Shown here piece by piece: positions 44,053 to 52,865 of a stretch of 64,000 nt of DNA (its first letter is position 1; every line of letters starts with the position of its first letter). The stretch covers positions 1 through 64,000 of the forward strand of contig JAKVPA010000005.1 in assembly GCA_022482495.1 (NCBI GenBank), read 5' to 3'. Below the pieces are notes generated by a model. It made no database searches. It worked only from the letters and a program-made list of their open reading frames with translations, and was not told the DNA's origin. The position numbers were made by a program, and so were the translations under genes. Source of the stretch: Sphaerochaeta sp. Its GTDB lineage: Bacteria > Spirochaetota > Spirochaetia > Sphaerochaetales > Sphaerochaetaceae.

Positions 44053-44484
44053 ATGGCACAGATTCAAGTACCGGTTGGTGCGCATACAAAGAAGACCATC
44101 GTCGGTCGTGGGATCGGCGGCAAAGGCAGAACCTGCGGCAAAGGAAACAAGGGGCAGAACTCTCGTTCCGGTGGCGGGGTCGCTCCGGGGTTTGAAGGTG
44201 GACAGATGCCGATGTATCGCCGTGTGGCGCGCAGAGGTTTCTCCAACTACCCGTTCAAGAAGGAATATTTGCCGATTTCCCTTGATGTGTTGAACGCCAA
44301 CTTCAATGATGGCGACACGGTGACGCTCGATGCCCTGAAGGACAAAGGGTTGGTTCGTGGATGCCGGACTCTGGTCAAGATCCTCTGCGACGGGGAACTG
44401 ACCAAGAAACTGGTCATTGAAGGGCTGAAGGTTTCCGCAGCGGCTGGTGAGAAGGTCAAGGCTGCGGGTGGCGAGATCAAATAA
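44053..44484 (+). CDS. rplO: 50S ribosomal protein L15 (uL15)
   Basis: 143 residues. The N-terminal glycine-rich extension [17 protein letters not shown] threads into 23S r[11 protein letters not shown] and Y-R-R-V follow in variant form. It starts one base after the rpmD stop, so translation is coupled, and is followed by secY. Confidence 0.95.
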   Translation: MAQIQVPVGAHTKKTIVGRGIGGKGRTCGKGNKGQNSRSGGGVAPGFEGGQMPMYRRVARRGFSNYPFKKEYLPISLDVLNANFNDGDTVTLDALKDKGLVRGCRTLVKILCDGELTKKLVIEGLKVSAAAGEKVKAAGGEIK

Positions 44485-44495
44485 AGAAGGGCGTT

Positions 44496-45809
44496 ATGGC
44501 AAACTCCTTGGTTGAGATGTTTCGGATTAAGGATCTCAGGAAGAAGATTCTGATCACCCTGGGCCTGCTGGTCATCAGCAGGGTCGGGGCGGTCATTCCT
44601 ATTCCTGGCGTGGATCCCCAAGTCCTGAAAACCTATTTTCTGTCACAGAGCAACAGTTCGAACTTCGGACTAACCGAATACCTGAACTTTTTCTCTGGCG
44701 GCGCGTTTTCCAATTTCTCCCTCTTCATGCTAGGCGTCATGCCCTACATCAGCACCCAGATCATCATCCAGTTGTTGCTGTTGATTATGCCGTCTCTCAA
44801 GAAGTTGGCTGAGGATCCCTCCGGACAGAAGAAGATTCAGCAGTACACCCGCTACGGGACGATTGCTGTGTGTCTGATTCAGTCATACGTGGTCACGATC
44901 TACGCGAAGTCCATTCCGAACGTTCTGACCATGGGGATTGTGCCGTTCACGTTGATCGCGATGCTCACCGTCACGACCGGATCGATGTATCTGGTCTGGC
45001 TTGGTGACAAGATCACCCAGTGGGGTGTGGGAAACGGCATCAGCCTGCTGATCTACGCAGGCATTGTCGCCCGTATCCCTGACGCAATGGTCACGCTGGT
45101 GAAGAGCGTTTCCGCGGGAACGCTGAACCCGATCGTCGTGGTGGTGGTCCTGGTGATGTTCGTCATCGTCGTCGCATTGGTTGTGTATGAAGAGCAGGGA
45201 GTTCGCAAGATTCCGGTGAACTACGCCAAGCGTGTGGTCGGACGGAAGATGTACGGTGCGCAGAACACCTACATCCCGTTCAAGATCAACCCGTCCAACG
45301 TTATCCCGGTCATTTTCGCGAGCGCGCTGCTTTCATTCCCATTGCAGATCGCGACGTCCCTCGGACCGCAGGTCCGTTGGTTGGCGCGGTTCGCGAATTG
45401 GTTGAATCCGCAGGGAGCCCCCTATCTGATTATCTACACCCTGTTGATCATAGCGTTTGCGTTCTTCTATACCCAGGTGAGCATGAACCCGGTAGAGATG
45501 GCGAAGCAGATCCGTGAAAACGGTGGTTCCGTACCAGGTGTCCGGAGCGAGAAGCTGGAAGAGTATCTGACCAAGGTGCTCAACCGCATCGTGCTCCCTG
45601 GCGCCATCTTCCTGGCCTTCATCGCCTTGATCCCCACGTTGGTACAGAAGTTGTTTAACTTCCCGTCTTCCGTCGCGATGCTGTTCGGCGGCACGTCGTT
45701 GATCATTTTGGTCGGCGTCGACCTCGACACGATGCGGCAGGTGGAAGGGTTGATGAAGATGCACCACTACGATGGGTTCACCAAAGTGGGCAAAAACAGA
45801 AGTCTATAG
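44496..45809 (+). CDS. secY: Preprotein translocase subunit SecY
   Basis: 437 residues and about ten membrane helices. N-terminal L-R-K-K-I-L-I-T-L, plug-domain region F-S-G-G-A-F-S-N-F-S-L-F, and the conserved cytosolic loop V-V-G-R-K-M-Y-G (C4/C5). It forms the protein-conducting channel with SecE. Unlike E. coli-type and Bacillus operons, adk, map and infA do not follow; rpmJ comes next after 18 bases. Confidence 0.97.
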   Translation: MANSLVEMFRIKDLRKKILITLGLLVISRVGAVIPIPGVDPQVLKTYFLSQSNSSNFGLTEYLNFFSGGAFSNFSLFMLGVMPYISTQIIIQLLLLIMPSLKKLAEDPSGQKKIQQYTRYGTIAVCLIQSYVVTIYAKSIPNVLTMGIVPFTLIAMLTVTTGSMYLVWLGDKITQWGVGNGISLLIYAGIVARIPDAMVTLVKSVSAGTLNPIVVVVVLVMFVIVVALVVYEEQGVRKIPVNYAKRVVGRKMYGAQNTYIPFKINPSNVIPVIFASALLSFPLQIATSLGPQVRWLARFANWLNPQGAPYLIIYTLLIIAFAFFYTQVSMNPVEMAKQIRENGGSVPGVRSEKLEEYLTKVLNRIVLPGAIFLAFIALIPTLVQKLFNFPSSVAMLFGGTSLIILVGVDLDTMRQVEGLMKMHHYDGFTKVGKNRSL

Positions 45810-45827
45810 GCTGAGGAGCTTGGAATC

Positions 45828-45944
45828 ATGAAAGTAAGAGCAAGTGTGAAGCCGATCTGTGACAAGTGCAAGGTTGTACGCCGCAATGGCGTCGTGCATA
45901 TCATCTGCGAGAATCCGAAGCACAAGCAGAGGCAGAAAGGCTAA
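45828..45944 (+). CDS. rpmJ: 50S ribosomal protein L36 (bL36)
   Basis: 38 residues beginning [11 protein letters not shown]. Zinc ligands Cys11, Cys14, Cys27 and His32 are all present (C+ form). SD GAGGAG. It lies between secY and rpsM as in many bacteria. Confidence 0.96.
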   Translation: MKVRASVKPICDKCKVVRRNGVVHIICENPKHKQRQKG

Positions 45945-45985
45945 GGTTCGGCGAAAGCCTACCCGTTAAAGGAAGGAGACCACGA

Positions 45986-46351
45986 ATGGCTAGAATTGCA
46001 GGTGTAGATGTGCCGAACAAAGCGGCGAAGATCGCACTGACCTATATCTATGGTATCGGCAGAAAAACGGCAATGGATATTTGCGAGAAGAGCAAGATTG
46101 ATCCGAACGCAAACATCAACACCCTTTCGAATGATGACTTGGCGGCGGTCCGCAAGGTCATCGATGAGAATTACAAGGTTGAGGGACGGCTCCGCACGGA
46201 AGTGGCCCTGAACATCAAGCGCCTTATGGACATCGGCTGCTACCGTGGCCTGCGTCATCGTAAGGGTCTTCCGGTACGCGGACAGCGGACAAGAACCAAC
46301 GCCCGTACCCGTAAGGGTAAGAAGAAGACCGTAGCGGCGAAGAAGAAATAA
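45986..46351 (+). CDS. rpsM: 30S ribosomal protein S13 (uS13)
   Basis: 121 residues from ATG 45986 ([11 protein letters not shown]), SD AAGGAGACC. The helix-hairpin region [10 protein letters not shown] and the C-terminal [13 protein letters not shown] are intact. It contacts the P-site tRNA. Upstream in-frame codons overlap rpmJ and are not homologous. Confidence 0.96.
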   Translation: MARIAGVDVPNKAAKIALTYIYGIGRKTAMDICEKSKIDPNANINTLSNDDLAAVRKVIDENYKVEGRLRTEVALNIKRLMDIGCYRGLRHRKGLPVRGQRTRTNARTRKGKKKTVAAKKK

Positions 46352-46365
46352 GGAGCAGGAAAGAA

Positions 46366-46743
46366 ATGGCGAATACGAAACGCAAAGTGAAGAAGACGGT
46401 ATATGAGGGGAACTGCTACATTCAGGCGACCTTCAACAATACCATCATCACGATTACGGATTTACAGGGGAATGCTGTTTCTTGGGCAAGCGCCGGCGGG
46501 CTTGGGTTCCGCGGTGCCAAGAAGTCCACTCCGTATGCCGCGCAGACCACGTGTGAGAAAGCCGCCAAAGCGGCCATCGACAACGGGCTGCAGGAAGTCA
46601 ACGTGTTTGTGAAGGGACCTGGTGTAGGGCGTGAGAGCGCCATCAGGACGCTTGGTGTGCTTGGCCTGAAGGTCAAGTCCATCCGTGACTGCACTCCGAT
46701 CCCCCACAATGGTTGCAGACCTCGCAAGAGCAGAAGAGTGTGA
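46366..46743 (+). CDS. rpsK: 30S ribosomal protein S11 (uS11)
   Basis: 125 residues: [26 protein letters not shown], and the C-terminal [13 protein letters not shown]. It forms the mRNA exit platform. SD AGGAGCAGG. Complete. Confidence 0.97.
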   Translation: MANTKRKVKKTVYEGNCYIQATFNNTIITITDLQGNAVSWASAGGLGFRGAKKSTPYAAQTTCEKAAKAAIDNGLQEVNVFVKGPGVGRESAIRTLGVLGLKVKSIRDCTPIPHNGCRPRKSRRV

Positions 46744-46761
46744 TGAGGAGTAAGGAAAGTT

Positions 46762-47403
46762 ATGGCAAGATATACTGGACCTAAATGCAGATATTGCAGA
46801 GCTGAGAAGACCAAGCTGTTCCTCAAGGGAGAGCGGTGCCACACCGGTAAGTGCCCGTTGACCGACGCTAGGAATGTAGGGCTTCCGGGCAAAGATCCGC
46901 ATGCTCGCGCAAAGAAGCCGACCGAGTACGGCCTGCAGTTGCGGGAGAAGCAGAAACTCAAGAGAACGTATTGCATGCTGGAGAAGCAGTTCAAGCTGAC
47001 CTTCAAGGAAGCTGCCCGTATCCCCGGGAAAACCGGTGAGACGTTGATCAGCCTTCTGGAGTCACGTCTGGACAATGTGGTATTCCGCCTGCATTTCGCA
47101 ACCAGCCGCAACCAGGCGGCGCAACTCGTCAACCATGGCCATATCCAGGTCAATGGGAAGCGGGTGACCATTCCTTCCTACCGGCTGAAGGCGGGGGATG
47201 TGGTCAGTGTCGCCCCGAAGAGCCAGAAGATGGTCGCCATCAAGCAGAGCCTGATGGAATACTCCAAGAGTGGCGTCAATCCGTGGCTCACGTTGGATCC
47301 GGATACAATGAAGGGAACCTTCGTTGCCGTTCCGAGAAGAAGTGAAGTAACCGAGCTCGAGAAGATCAACGAACAGCTGGTCGTCGAGTTGTATTCCAAG
47401 TAA
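46762..47403 (+). CDS. rpsD: 30S ribosomal protein S4, zinc-binding type (uS4)
   Basis: 213 residues. The N-terminal zinc site has Cys9, Cys12, Cys26 and Cys31 (C+ form). The S4 RNA-binding domain (R-L-D-N-V-V-F-R-L, then L-V-N-H-G-H-I-Q-V-N-G) is intact. S4 starts 30S assembly and regulates the alpha operon in E. coli. It starts 18 bases after rpsK. Confidence 0.96.
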   Translation: MARYTGPKCRYCRAEKTKLFLKGERCHTGKCPLTDARNVGLPGKDPHARAKKPTEYGLQLREKQKLKRTYCMLEKQFKLTFKEAARIPGKTGETLISLLESRLDNVVFRLHFATSRNQAAQLVNHGHIQVNGKRVTIPSYRLKAGDVVSVAPKSQKMVAIKQSLMEYSKSGVNPWLTLDPDTMKGTFVAVPRRSEVTELEKINEQLVVELYSK

Positions 47404-47413
47404 GGAGTAGTTC

Positions 47414-48481
47414 ATGGCACGCAAAAACCTTCTGAAGGGTTTCAAGAAGCCCAAGGGGATAACATTCGAGCATAGCGCAGTAGAGCCTAATTACGGGAAG
47501 TTCATCGCCTATCCGTTTGAGAGAGGCTTTGGAACAACCATCGGCAATACGCTCCGCAGAGTGCTCCTTTCCTCTATCCAGGGGTATGCGGTCACTGCCG
47601 TGAAGTTCACCAGTTTCAACGAGGATGGCGCACCCCATCTGATCAGCAGCGAGTTCGAGCAGCTTCCTGGCGTTCGTGAGGATATCACGGACATCATCGC
47701 CGCTCTGAAGAAGCTGCAGATCCGGATGCCTGAGGATTCGGAAGGCACGAACCTGCTGATCGAATGCAAAGGGCCGGGCGTCATCACCGGGGCGAACTTG
47801 GAGCGTGACCAAGTAGAGATCACCAACAAGGATCTGGTTCTCTTCACCATGATGGATGATGCAAATCTTGAGATGGAAGTCCAAATCGATCTCGGAAGGG
47901 GCTATGTTCCGTCCGAATTGAACGAGAAGTACATCGAAGAGATCGGCACCATCCCCATCGATGCGTGCTTCTCTCCGGTCAAACGGGTGAAATACTCCAT
48001 CGAACCGACCAGGGTTGGCTATCGCAACGACTACGACAAGCTGACGCTGGAAGTGTACACCGACGGGACCATCGCACCGCAGAACGCGCTTGCCGAAGCG
48101 GCGAAGATCGCCAAGGATCATTTCCAGATCTTCATCAACTTTGATGAGACCCTGATCAACAGCAACGATGAGGTTGACGAGGAAGAGGAACGGGTCCGCA
48201 AGATCCTGAACACTTCCGTCGAGGAACTGGAGCTGACCGTGCGGTCCTCCAACTGCCTGAAGAACGCCAACATCAGGACGATCGGAGATTTGACCAAGAA
48301 GACCGAGGATGAGATCGCCAAGACGAGGAATTTCGGAAAGAAGAGCCTCCAGGAGATCAAGGAGAAACTCAAAGAGTGGAACCTGAGTCTCGGAATGACA
48401 GACTACAGCGTACTGAAGACCGCTATCAAGGTCCCCGGTGCAGCCGAGAAGAAGGAAGAGGATACAAAGAATGAAGCATAG
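47414..48481 (+). CDS. rpoA: DNA-directed RNA polymerase subunit alpha
   Basis: 355 residues. The N-terminal dimerisation domain contains [19 protein letters not shown]; an acidic linker at about 245-260 (E-V-D-E-E-E-E-R-V) leads to the C-terminal domain with L-T-V-R-S-S-N-C-L and F-G-K-K-S-L-Q-E-I, which binds UP elements and activators. A charged tail of about 15 residues ends the protein. It overlaps rplQ by 11 bases. Confidence 0.97.
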   Translation: MARKNLLKGFKKPKGITFEHSAVEPNYGKFIAYPFERGFGTTIGNTLRRVLLSSIQGYAVTAVKFTSFNEDGAPHLISSEFEQLPGVREDITDIIAALKKLQIRMPEDSEGTNLLIECKGPGVITGANLERDQVEITNKDLVLFTMMDDANLEMEVQIDLGRGYVPSELNEKYIEEIGTIPIDACFSPVKRVKYSIEPTRVGYRNDYDKLTLEVYTDGTIAPQNALAEAAKIAKDHFQIFINFDETLINSNDEVDEEEERVRKILNTSVEELELTVRSSNCLKNANIRTIGDLTKKTEDEIAKTRNFGKKSLQEIKEKLKEWNLSLGMTDYSVLKTAIKVPGAAEKKEEDTKNEA

Positions 48482-49043
48482 GATTGGATTCAACGCGCTG
48501 GATCGGCGTTCGGCGGAACGCCGGGCCCTGAAGCGTTCCATGGTGACTTCACTGTTCAGATATGAACGGATCGAGACCACCAGGCAGAAGGCGCTTGAGG
48601 TCCGCAAGATGGCCGAAAAGATGATCACACGCGCCAAAGTGGATGGCGTCCATCAGCGCCGTATCGTCAGCAAGGATATTGCTGACCAGGCGGTCGTGGA
48701 CAAGCTGTTCACCGAAATCGCGCCGCTCTTCAAGGAGCGCAACGGCGGATACACCAGAATCCTGAAGACAGGCAATCGTCTTGGCGACGCAGCCGAGATG
48801 GTGATCCTGGAGTTGGTGGAGAAGACCGAAGCGGAGAAGAAGAAGGCGGAGAAGAAGGCTGCCACCAAGGAAGCCAAGGCTGAGAAGAAAGCCGAGAAGA
48901 AGACCGAGGAGCCGAAGACGGAGGATAAAGCCGTCAAGAAGCATGCAACCTCTGTCCGTTCAGCAAAGGCCAGAGCAGGAATGCAGAAGGCCGCGAGTGT
49001 ACGCAAGACGATGGCCGGCGGTGCCGGTGGCGGGGACAAATAA
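48471..49043 (+). CDS. rplQ: 50S ribosomal protein L17 (bL17) with long basic C-terminal extension
   Basis: 190 residues from ATG 48471 ([13 protein letters not shown]), inside the end of rpoA. The family core ends at about residue 118 (M-V-I-L-E-L-V-E); the remaining 70 or so residues are a Lys/Ala/Glu-rich tail (E-K-K-A-E-K-K type) ending in a Gly-rich stretch. L17 surrounds the exit tunnel. Frame and codon usage continue smoothly, so the extension is probably real. Confidence 0.95.
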   Translation: MKHRIGFNALDRRSAERRALKRSMVTSLFRYERIETTRQKALEVRKMAEKMITRAKVDGVHQRRIVSKDIADQAVVDKLFTEIAPLFKERNGGYTRILKTGNRLGDAAEMVILELVEKTEAEKKKAEKKAATKEAKAEKKAEKKTEEPKTEDKAVKKHATSVRSAKARAGMQKAASVRKTMAGGAGGGDK

Positions 49044-49091
49044 GACCCGGATTTCCGTCAAACGTACCATTGCAAGTCAGATATCTGACGA

Positions 49092-49122
49092 AGCCGCTGT
49101 CCTACGGGATGGCGGTTTTTTT
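49092..49122 (+). terminator. Terminator of the S10-spc-alpha operon
   Basis: CCGCTGTCC-TAC-GGGATGGCGG hairpin (two G-U pairs) followed by seven T, 49 bases after rplQ. Confidence 0.88.
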
Positions 49123-49148
49123 GTGCTTGTATGAAAAAACGACGAACC

Positions 49149-49177
49149 TTGACAAGTACTGATGGCATAACTAGAAT
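49149..49177 (+). promoter_or_regulatory. Promoter of rny
   Basis: -35 TTGACA (49149-49154), 17-base spacer, -10 TAGAAT (49172-49177). The leader is about 20 bases with SD AGGGGGG. Confidence 0.85.
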
Positions 49178-49203
49178 GTTACCAATACAATTAGGGGGGT
49201 TCC

Positions 49204-50733
49204 ATGAATATTTTAATGTACCTCCTGATTGCGTTTGTTGGGATTGCAATTGGTTGGTTATGCCGTTGGCTGTATGCGAAATTTAAGCTTACGTCGGTGG
49301 AACAGCGCGCTGAGCGCCTGAGCCGCGAAGCGATAAAGGAAGCGGAAGCAAAGAGCAAAGAGCTCGTGCTTGAGACTCGCAATCAACTGCTGATAGAACA
49401 GCAGCAGCAGGAACGAGAAGAAAGGGAAAGACGGAGCGAACTCCAAAGGACAGAGCGTCGCTTACAGGATAAAGAAGAGAGCCTGGAGCACAAGCAAACC
49501 GAACTGGATGCCATAAAAACGCAATTGGGCGAGCAGGAAACTGCGTTGCAAAAGCGTGAGCAGGCGATTGGCGAGAAAGAAGCCAGCCTGATCAAGGAAC
49601 TGGAAAAGATCGCGTCAATGACCGCTGACGAAGCGAAGGCAGTCATCATGGCGCAGATGCAGGAAAGCGCCAAGCGGGACGCGCAACTGGAGATCAACAA
49701 GATCGAACAGGAAGCGCAGCTGACTGCGGAAAAGAAAGCCCGTGACATCATCATTTCCTCCATCCAGAGACTGGCCACCGAAGTGACGGGGGATACCACC
49801 GTCGCGTCCGTGTCTCTGCCCAGTGATGAGATGAAAGGGCGGATCATCGGCCGGGAAGGCCGGAACATCCGCACCTTGGAGACACTCACCGGGGTGGACG
49901 TCATCATCGATGATACCCCGGAAGCGGTGGTGCTTTCCTGTTTTGACCCGGTGCGCAAGGAAATCGCCCGTGTTTCTCTGGAACGTCTGGTGCAGGATGG
50001 ACGGATCCATCCGGCACGGATCGAGGAAGTGGTCAACAAGGTGACCAAGGAAGTGTCCCGGATCATCATGGACCAGGGCGAGTCGGTGGTGTTCGACCTG
50101 GGCATCAGCAACATGAGCCAGGAAACAATCCGCGCCTTGGGCCGTCTGTATTTCCGTACCAGTTACGGCCAGAGCGTGCTGAACCACAGCAAGGAAGTTG
50201 CGTTGCTTGCCGGTATGATCGCCAGCGAAGTCGGGGCGGACAGCCAGCTTGCCATGCGCGCGGGCCTGCTGCATGACATCGGCAAAGGCATCGAGTCGGA
50301 AAGCGACGCCAACCACGCCGAGTTGGGAGCGGACCTGGCCAAACGGCTGGGGGAGGATCCCCGGGTGGTCAACGCCATTCTGGCCCACCACAACGATGTG
50401 GAGCCCCAGACTCCGGAAGCGGTGATCGTCCAGATCGCCGACGCCATCTCGGCCGCCCGGCCGGGTGCCCGCCGCGAGACGCTGGACAACTACATCAAGC
50501 GGCTTGAGTCATTGGAGAAGATCGCCATGAGCTTCGAAGGCGTGGACAGCGCGTTCGCCATTCAGGCGGGACGTGAGTTGCGCATCATGGTGAACAACGA
50601 GAAGGTCTCCGACGAGAAAGCGAAGGAGATCGCCAAAGGGATCGCCGAGCGGATCGAAGCGGAGCTCCGCTATCCCGGAAGGATCAAAGTGACCATCATC
50701 CGTGAGACACGGGTGGTGGAGTACGCAAGGTAG
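49204..50733 (+). CDS. rny: Ribonuclease Y
   Basis: 509 residues: N-terminal membrane anchor (about 4-22), a long Gln/Glu-rich coiled coil (about 30-190), a KH domain with I-I-G-R-E-G-R-N-I-R-T (from about 214) and an HD nuclease domain with L-L-H-D-I-G-K-G (His357, Asp358). RNase Y starts mRNA decay at the inner membrane and replaces RNase E in many bacteria. It is first in an operon with ymdB and tlyA, as the rny-ymdB pair is in Bacillus. Confidence 0.96.
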   Translation: MNILMYLLIAFVGIAIGWLCRWLYAKFKLTSVEQRAERLSREAIKEAEAKSKELVLETRNQLLIEQQQQEREERERRSELQRTERRLQDKEESLEHKQTELDAIKTQLGEQETALQKREQAIGEKEASLIKELEKIASMTADEAKAVIMAQMQESAKRDAQLEINKIEQEAQLTAEKKARDIIISSIQRLATEVTGDTTVASVSLPSDEMKGRIIGREGRNIRTLETLTGVDVIIDDTPEAVVLSCFDPVRKEIARVSLERLVQDGRIHPARIEEVVNKVTKEVSRIIMDQGESVVFDLGISNMSQETIRALGRLYFRTSYGQSVLNHSKEVALLAGMIASEVGADSQLAMRAGLLHDIGKGIESESDANHAELGADLAKRLGEDPRVVNAILAHHNDVEPQTPEAVIVQIADAISAARPGARRETLDNYIKRLESLEKIAMSFEGVDSAFAIQAGRELRIMVNNEKVSDEKAKEIAKGIAERIEAELRYPGRIKVTIIRETRVVEYAR

Positions 50734-50735
50734 TC

Positions 50736-51533
50736 ATGGCTGAGAAACGTCTGTTTCGCGCCCTGATGCTCGGGGATGTCTGCGGACAACCCGGGTGCAG
50801 GGCGTTGTTTGTAGGATTGCAATCGTTGGTGAAGGAAGTCCGCGCGGATTTCGTCGTCGTCAATGGGGAGAACGCTGCGGATGGGTTCGGACTTTCCGTA
50901 CCCCAGATGAACCAGTTCTTCTCGTTGGGCGTGGATGTGATCACCAGCGGGAACCATATCTGGCAGCAGGAGGATATCCTGCCGTATCTGGACAGTGAGA
51001 GCAGGTTGCTTCGGCCGGCCAACTACCCGGCAGGGGTGAAAGGCCACGGCATCGGGGTGTTCACCTCAAAACTGGGACCGGTCGTGGTGATCAACCTGCA
51101 GGGACGGCAGGAACTGCCGGCCATCGATGATCCCTTCCGGATCGGACATGAACTTGCCGTCAAAGCGCGGCGGCAGAGCCCGATCATTCTGGTGGATTTT
51201 CATGCCGAGGTGACCGATGAGAAGGAAGCGCTGGGCTTCTACCTGGACGGCAAGGTAAGCGCCGTGGTGGGGACCCATACCCACGTGCAGACAGATGACG
51301 CCAAGATCCTGCCCGGTGGAACAGCATACCTGACCGACCTGGGATTCTGCGGTCCCCAGGATTCCGTCATCGGAAGCGACCCCAAAGGCGCGGTGGAAAA
51401 ACAGCTTTCCCAAATGCCGCTGAGGAACGCCATCGCCGACCACAGCCCGGTGATCCAGGGTGTGGTGATCGACATTGACATGGACAGCGGCAAGGCGCTC
51501 TCCATCCAGCGGATCCAGAAAACGTACCTTTGA
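50736..51533 (+). CDS. ymdB: YmdB-family metallophosphoesterase (2',3'-cyclic nucleotide phosphodiesterase)
   Basis: 265 residues of the TIGR00282 family. Metal motifs: L-M-L-G-D-V-C-G, V-N-G-E-N-A-A-D-G-F-G, S-G-N-H-I-W and D-F-H-A-E, then G-T-H-T-H-V-Q-T-D-D. In Bacillus YmdB hydrolyses cyclic nucleotides and affects biofilm and RNA turnover, where it also lies downstream of rny. It starts 2 bases after rny. TGATG overlap with the next gene. Confidence 0.92.
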   Translation: MAEKRLFRALMLGDVCGQPGCRALFVGLQSLVKEVRADFVVVNGENAADGFGLSVPQMNQFFSLGVDVITSGNHIWQQEDILPYLDSESRLLRPANYPAGVKGHGIGVFTSKLGPVVVINLQGRQELPAIDDPFRIGHELAVKARRQSPIILVDFHAEVTDEKEALGFYLDGKVSAVVGTHTHVQTDDAKILPGGTAYLTDLGFCGPQDSVIGSDPKGAVEKQLSQMPLRNAIADHSPVIQGVVIDIDMDSGKALSIQRIQKTYL

Positions 51534-52294
51534 TGAAGAAACGGCCCCTGCTTGACCTTTTGGCGAACCGATATCCTGAAGACTCCCGCGACACGCTCAC
51601 GGCATACATCGTCTGCCGGAACGTCCGGGTGGCAGGAGAGATATGCGCCGATCCCAAGCGGTTGTTTCCCTGTGACGTTCCCCTTTCCCTTGATTTCGAG
51701 AAATATGTGTCCCGCGGCGGCACCAAACTGGAGCACGCCCTCTCTGCCTTTTCCGTTTCAGTGGACGGCCTGGTGATGCTGGATGCCGGCTCTTCCACCG
51801 GAGGCTTCACCGATTGTCTTCTCAAGCACGGCGCATCGATGGTCCACGCGGTGGATGTCGGCACCAACCAGCTGGATTGGAGCCTGCGCAGCGACAGCAG
51901 GGTCATTGTCCATGAGAAGCAGAACATCATGACCCTTTCCCAGGGGATGTTGCAGCCTCCTCCGGTCGGGGCCGTCTGTGACCTCTCCTTTCGTTCCATC
52001 GCCGGGGCCGCGTCCCACATCCTCTCGCTGGTCGGCGGCACATTTCTGATCTCGTTGATCAAACCCCAGTTTGAGACACCCAAGGGCCTTCCCGGCTTCC
52101 ATGGCGTGGTGGAGGACCCGGTGCTTCTTTCGCATATCATGCGGTCCGTCTACCAGCTTCTCCGTCGGGACGGTGTAGGAGTGAAGGATGTGACCAGGAG
52201 CCCGATCAAAGGGGCCAAAGGCAACGTGGAGTATCTGGCGTTGCTGGTGCCGGGAAACGGTCTGGACGAAGAGGCGTTTGCCTCACGGCTCTAA
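51533..52294 (+). CDS. tlyA: TlyA-family rRNA 2'-O-methyltransferase
   Basis: 253 residues: N-terminal S4-like RNA-binding domain (about 1-60), Y-V-S-R-G-G-T-K-L, then a Rossmann methyltransferase with M-L-D-A-G-S-S-T-G-G-F-T-D and a K-P-Q-F-E motif. Family members methylate 16S C1409 and 23S C1920 and confer capreomycin sensitivity; some were named hemolysin A. The start at 51533 overlaps the ymdB stop. It overlaps the convergent GerMN gene by 12 bases. Confidence 0.9.
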   Translation: MKKRPLLDLLANRYPEDSRDTLTAYIVCRNVRVAGEICADPKRLFPCDVPLSLDFEKYVSRGGTKLEHALSAFSVSVDGLVMLDAGSSTGGFTDCLLKHGASMVHAVDVGTNQLDWSLRSDSRVIVHEKQNIMTLSQGMLQPPPVGAVCDLSFRSIAGAASHILSLVGGTFLISLIKPQFETPKGLPGFHGVVEDPVLLSHIMRSVYQLLRRDGVGVKDVTRSPIKGAKGNVEYLALLVPGNGLDEEAFASRL

Positions 52295-52798
52295 GGAGAA
52301 CGGTTCTCCTTCCACCAACAGTACGATGGTTTTCACCCCGCCGACGGCAAGCGCCGTGGTTTCCACTTGCGTGAACGCCCGCTGGATCTCTGTGGAGGCG
52401 AGGAACGTCTTGCTCAGGTTGATGAACAACACGCGGTTGCTCAAGCTGCAGCCAATGAGGTTTGTCCCCGATGCGATGTACGTCACCGCCCCCTCGGCGA
52501 TGGCGGCCTGGTCCGGTCCTGCGAGCAACGCTTCCAACGTATCATGATAGACATCACCGCCCATCCGTTTCTGGGTGATGGGAAACAGCTGGATATCTCC
52601 GCGGAGGGTGACGAATGCGGCCTGGACGGCGCGATAGCCGGTGGCGACCTGCTTTTCCGTCTGGCTCTCGATCGCCTCAGGTACGCCGCTTTGGGCGATG
52701 GAACGGAGGATCACCGGACGGGCGATGATGACCGTCACCGCCATGGCGACGAACCAGATCAGCCAGAGAAGCGGCATGCGGTGGCCTTTGTGTTCCAT
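52283..52798 (-). CDS. GerMN domain protein, membrane-anchored
   Basis: 171 residues. One membrane helix near the N-terminus (about 9-27, L-L-W-L-I-W-F-V-A-M-A) and a C-terminal GerMN domain (D-T-L-E-A-L-L-A-G-P, then N-R-V-L-F-I-N-L-S-K-T-F). GerMN domains are periplasmic or extracellular modules first described in spore germination but widespread in non-spore formers. It would face the periplasm. Function unknown; it is divergent from ptsI. Confidence 0.82.
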   Translation of the reverse strand: MEHKGHRMPLLWLIWFVAMAVTVIIARPVILRSIAQSGVPEAIESQTEKQVATGYRAVQAAFVTLRGDIQLFPITQKRMGGDVYHDTLEALLAGPDQAAIAEGAVTYIASGTNLIGCSLSNRVLFINLSKTFLASTEIQRAFTQVETTALAVGGVKTIVLLVEGEPFSLEP

Positions 52799-52827
52799 AC
52801 GTGGAAGTGTAGTAATTTCTTGTACGC

Positions 52828-52857
52828 TTTACAACGTTTTGGAATCAAGGGTATGAT
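52828..52857 (+). promoter_or_regulatory. Putative promoter of ptsI
   Basis: -35 TTTACA (52828-52833), 18-base spacer, -10 TATGAT (52852-52857). The predicted start is 1-2 bases before the ATG at 52866, and no Shine-Dalgarno is visible, so the mRNA may be leaderless. Confidence 0.55.
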
Positions 52858-52865
52858 GTTGTATC

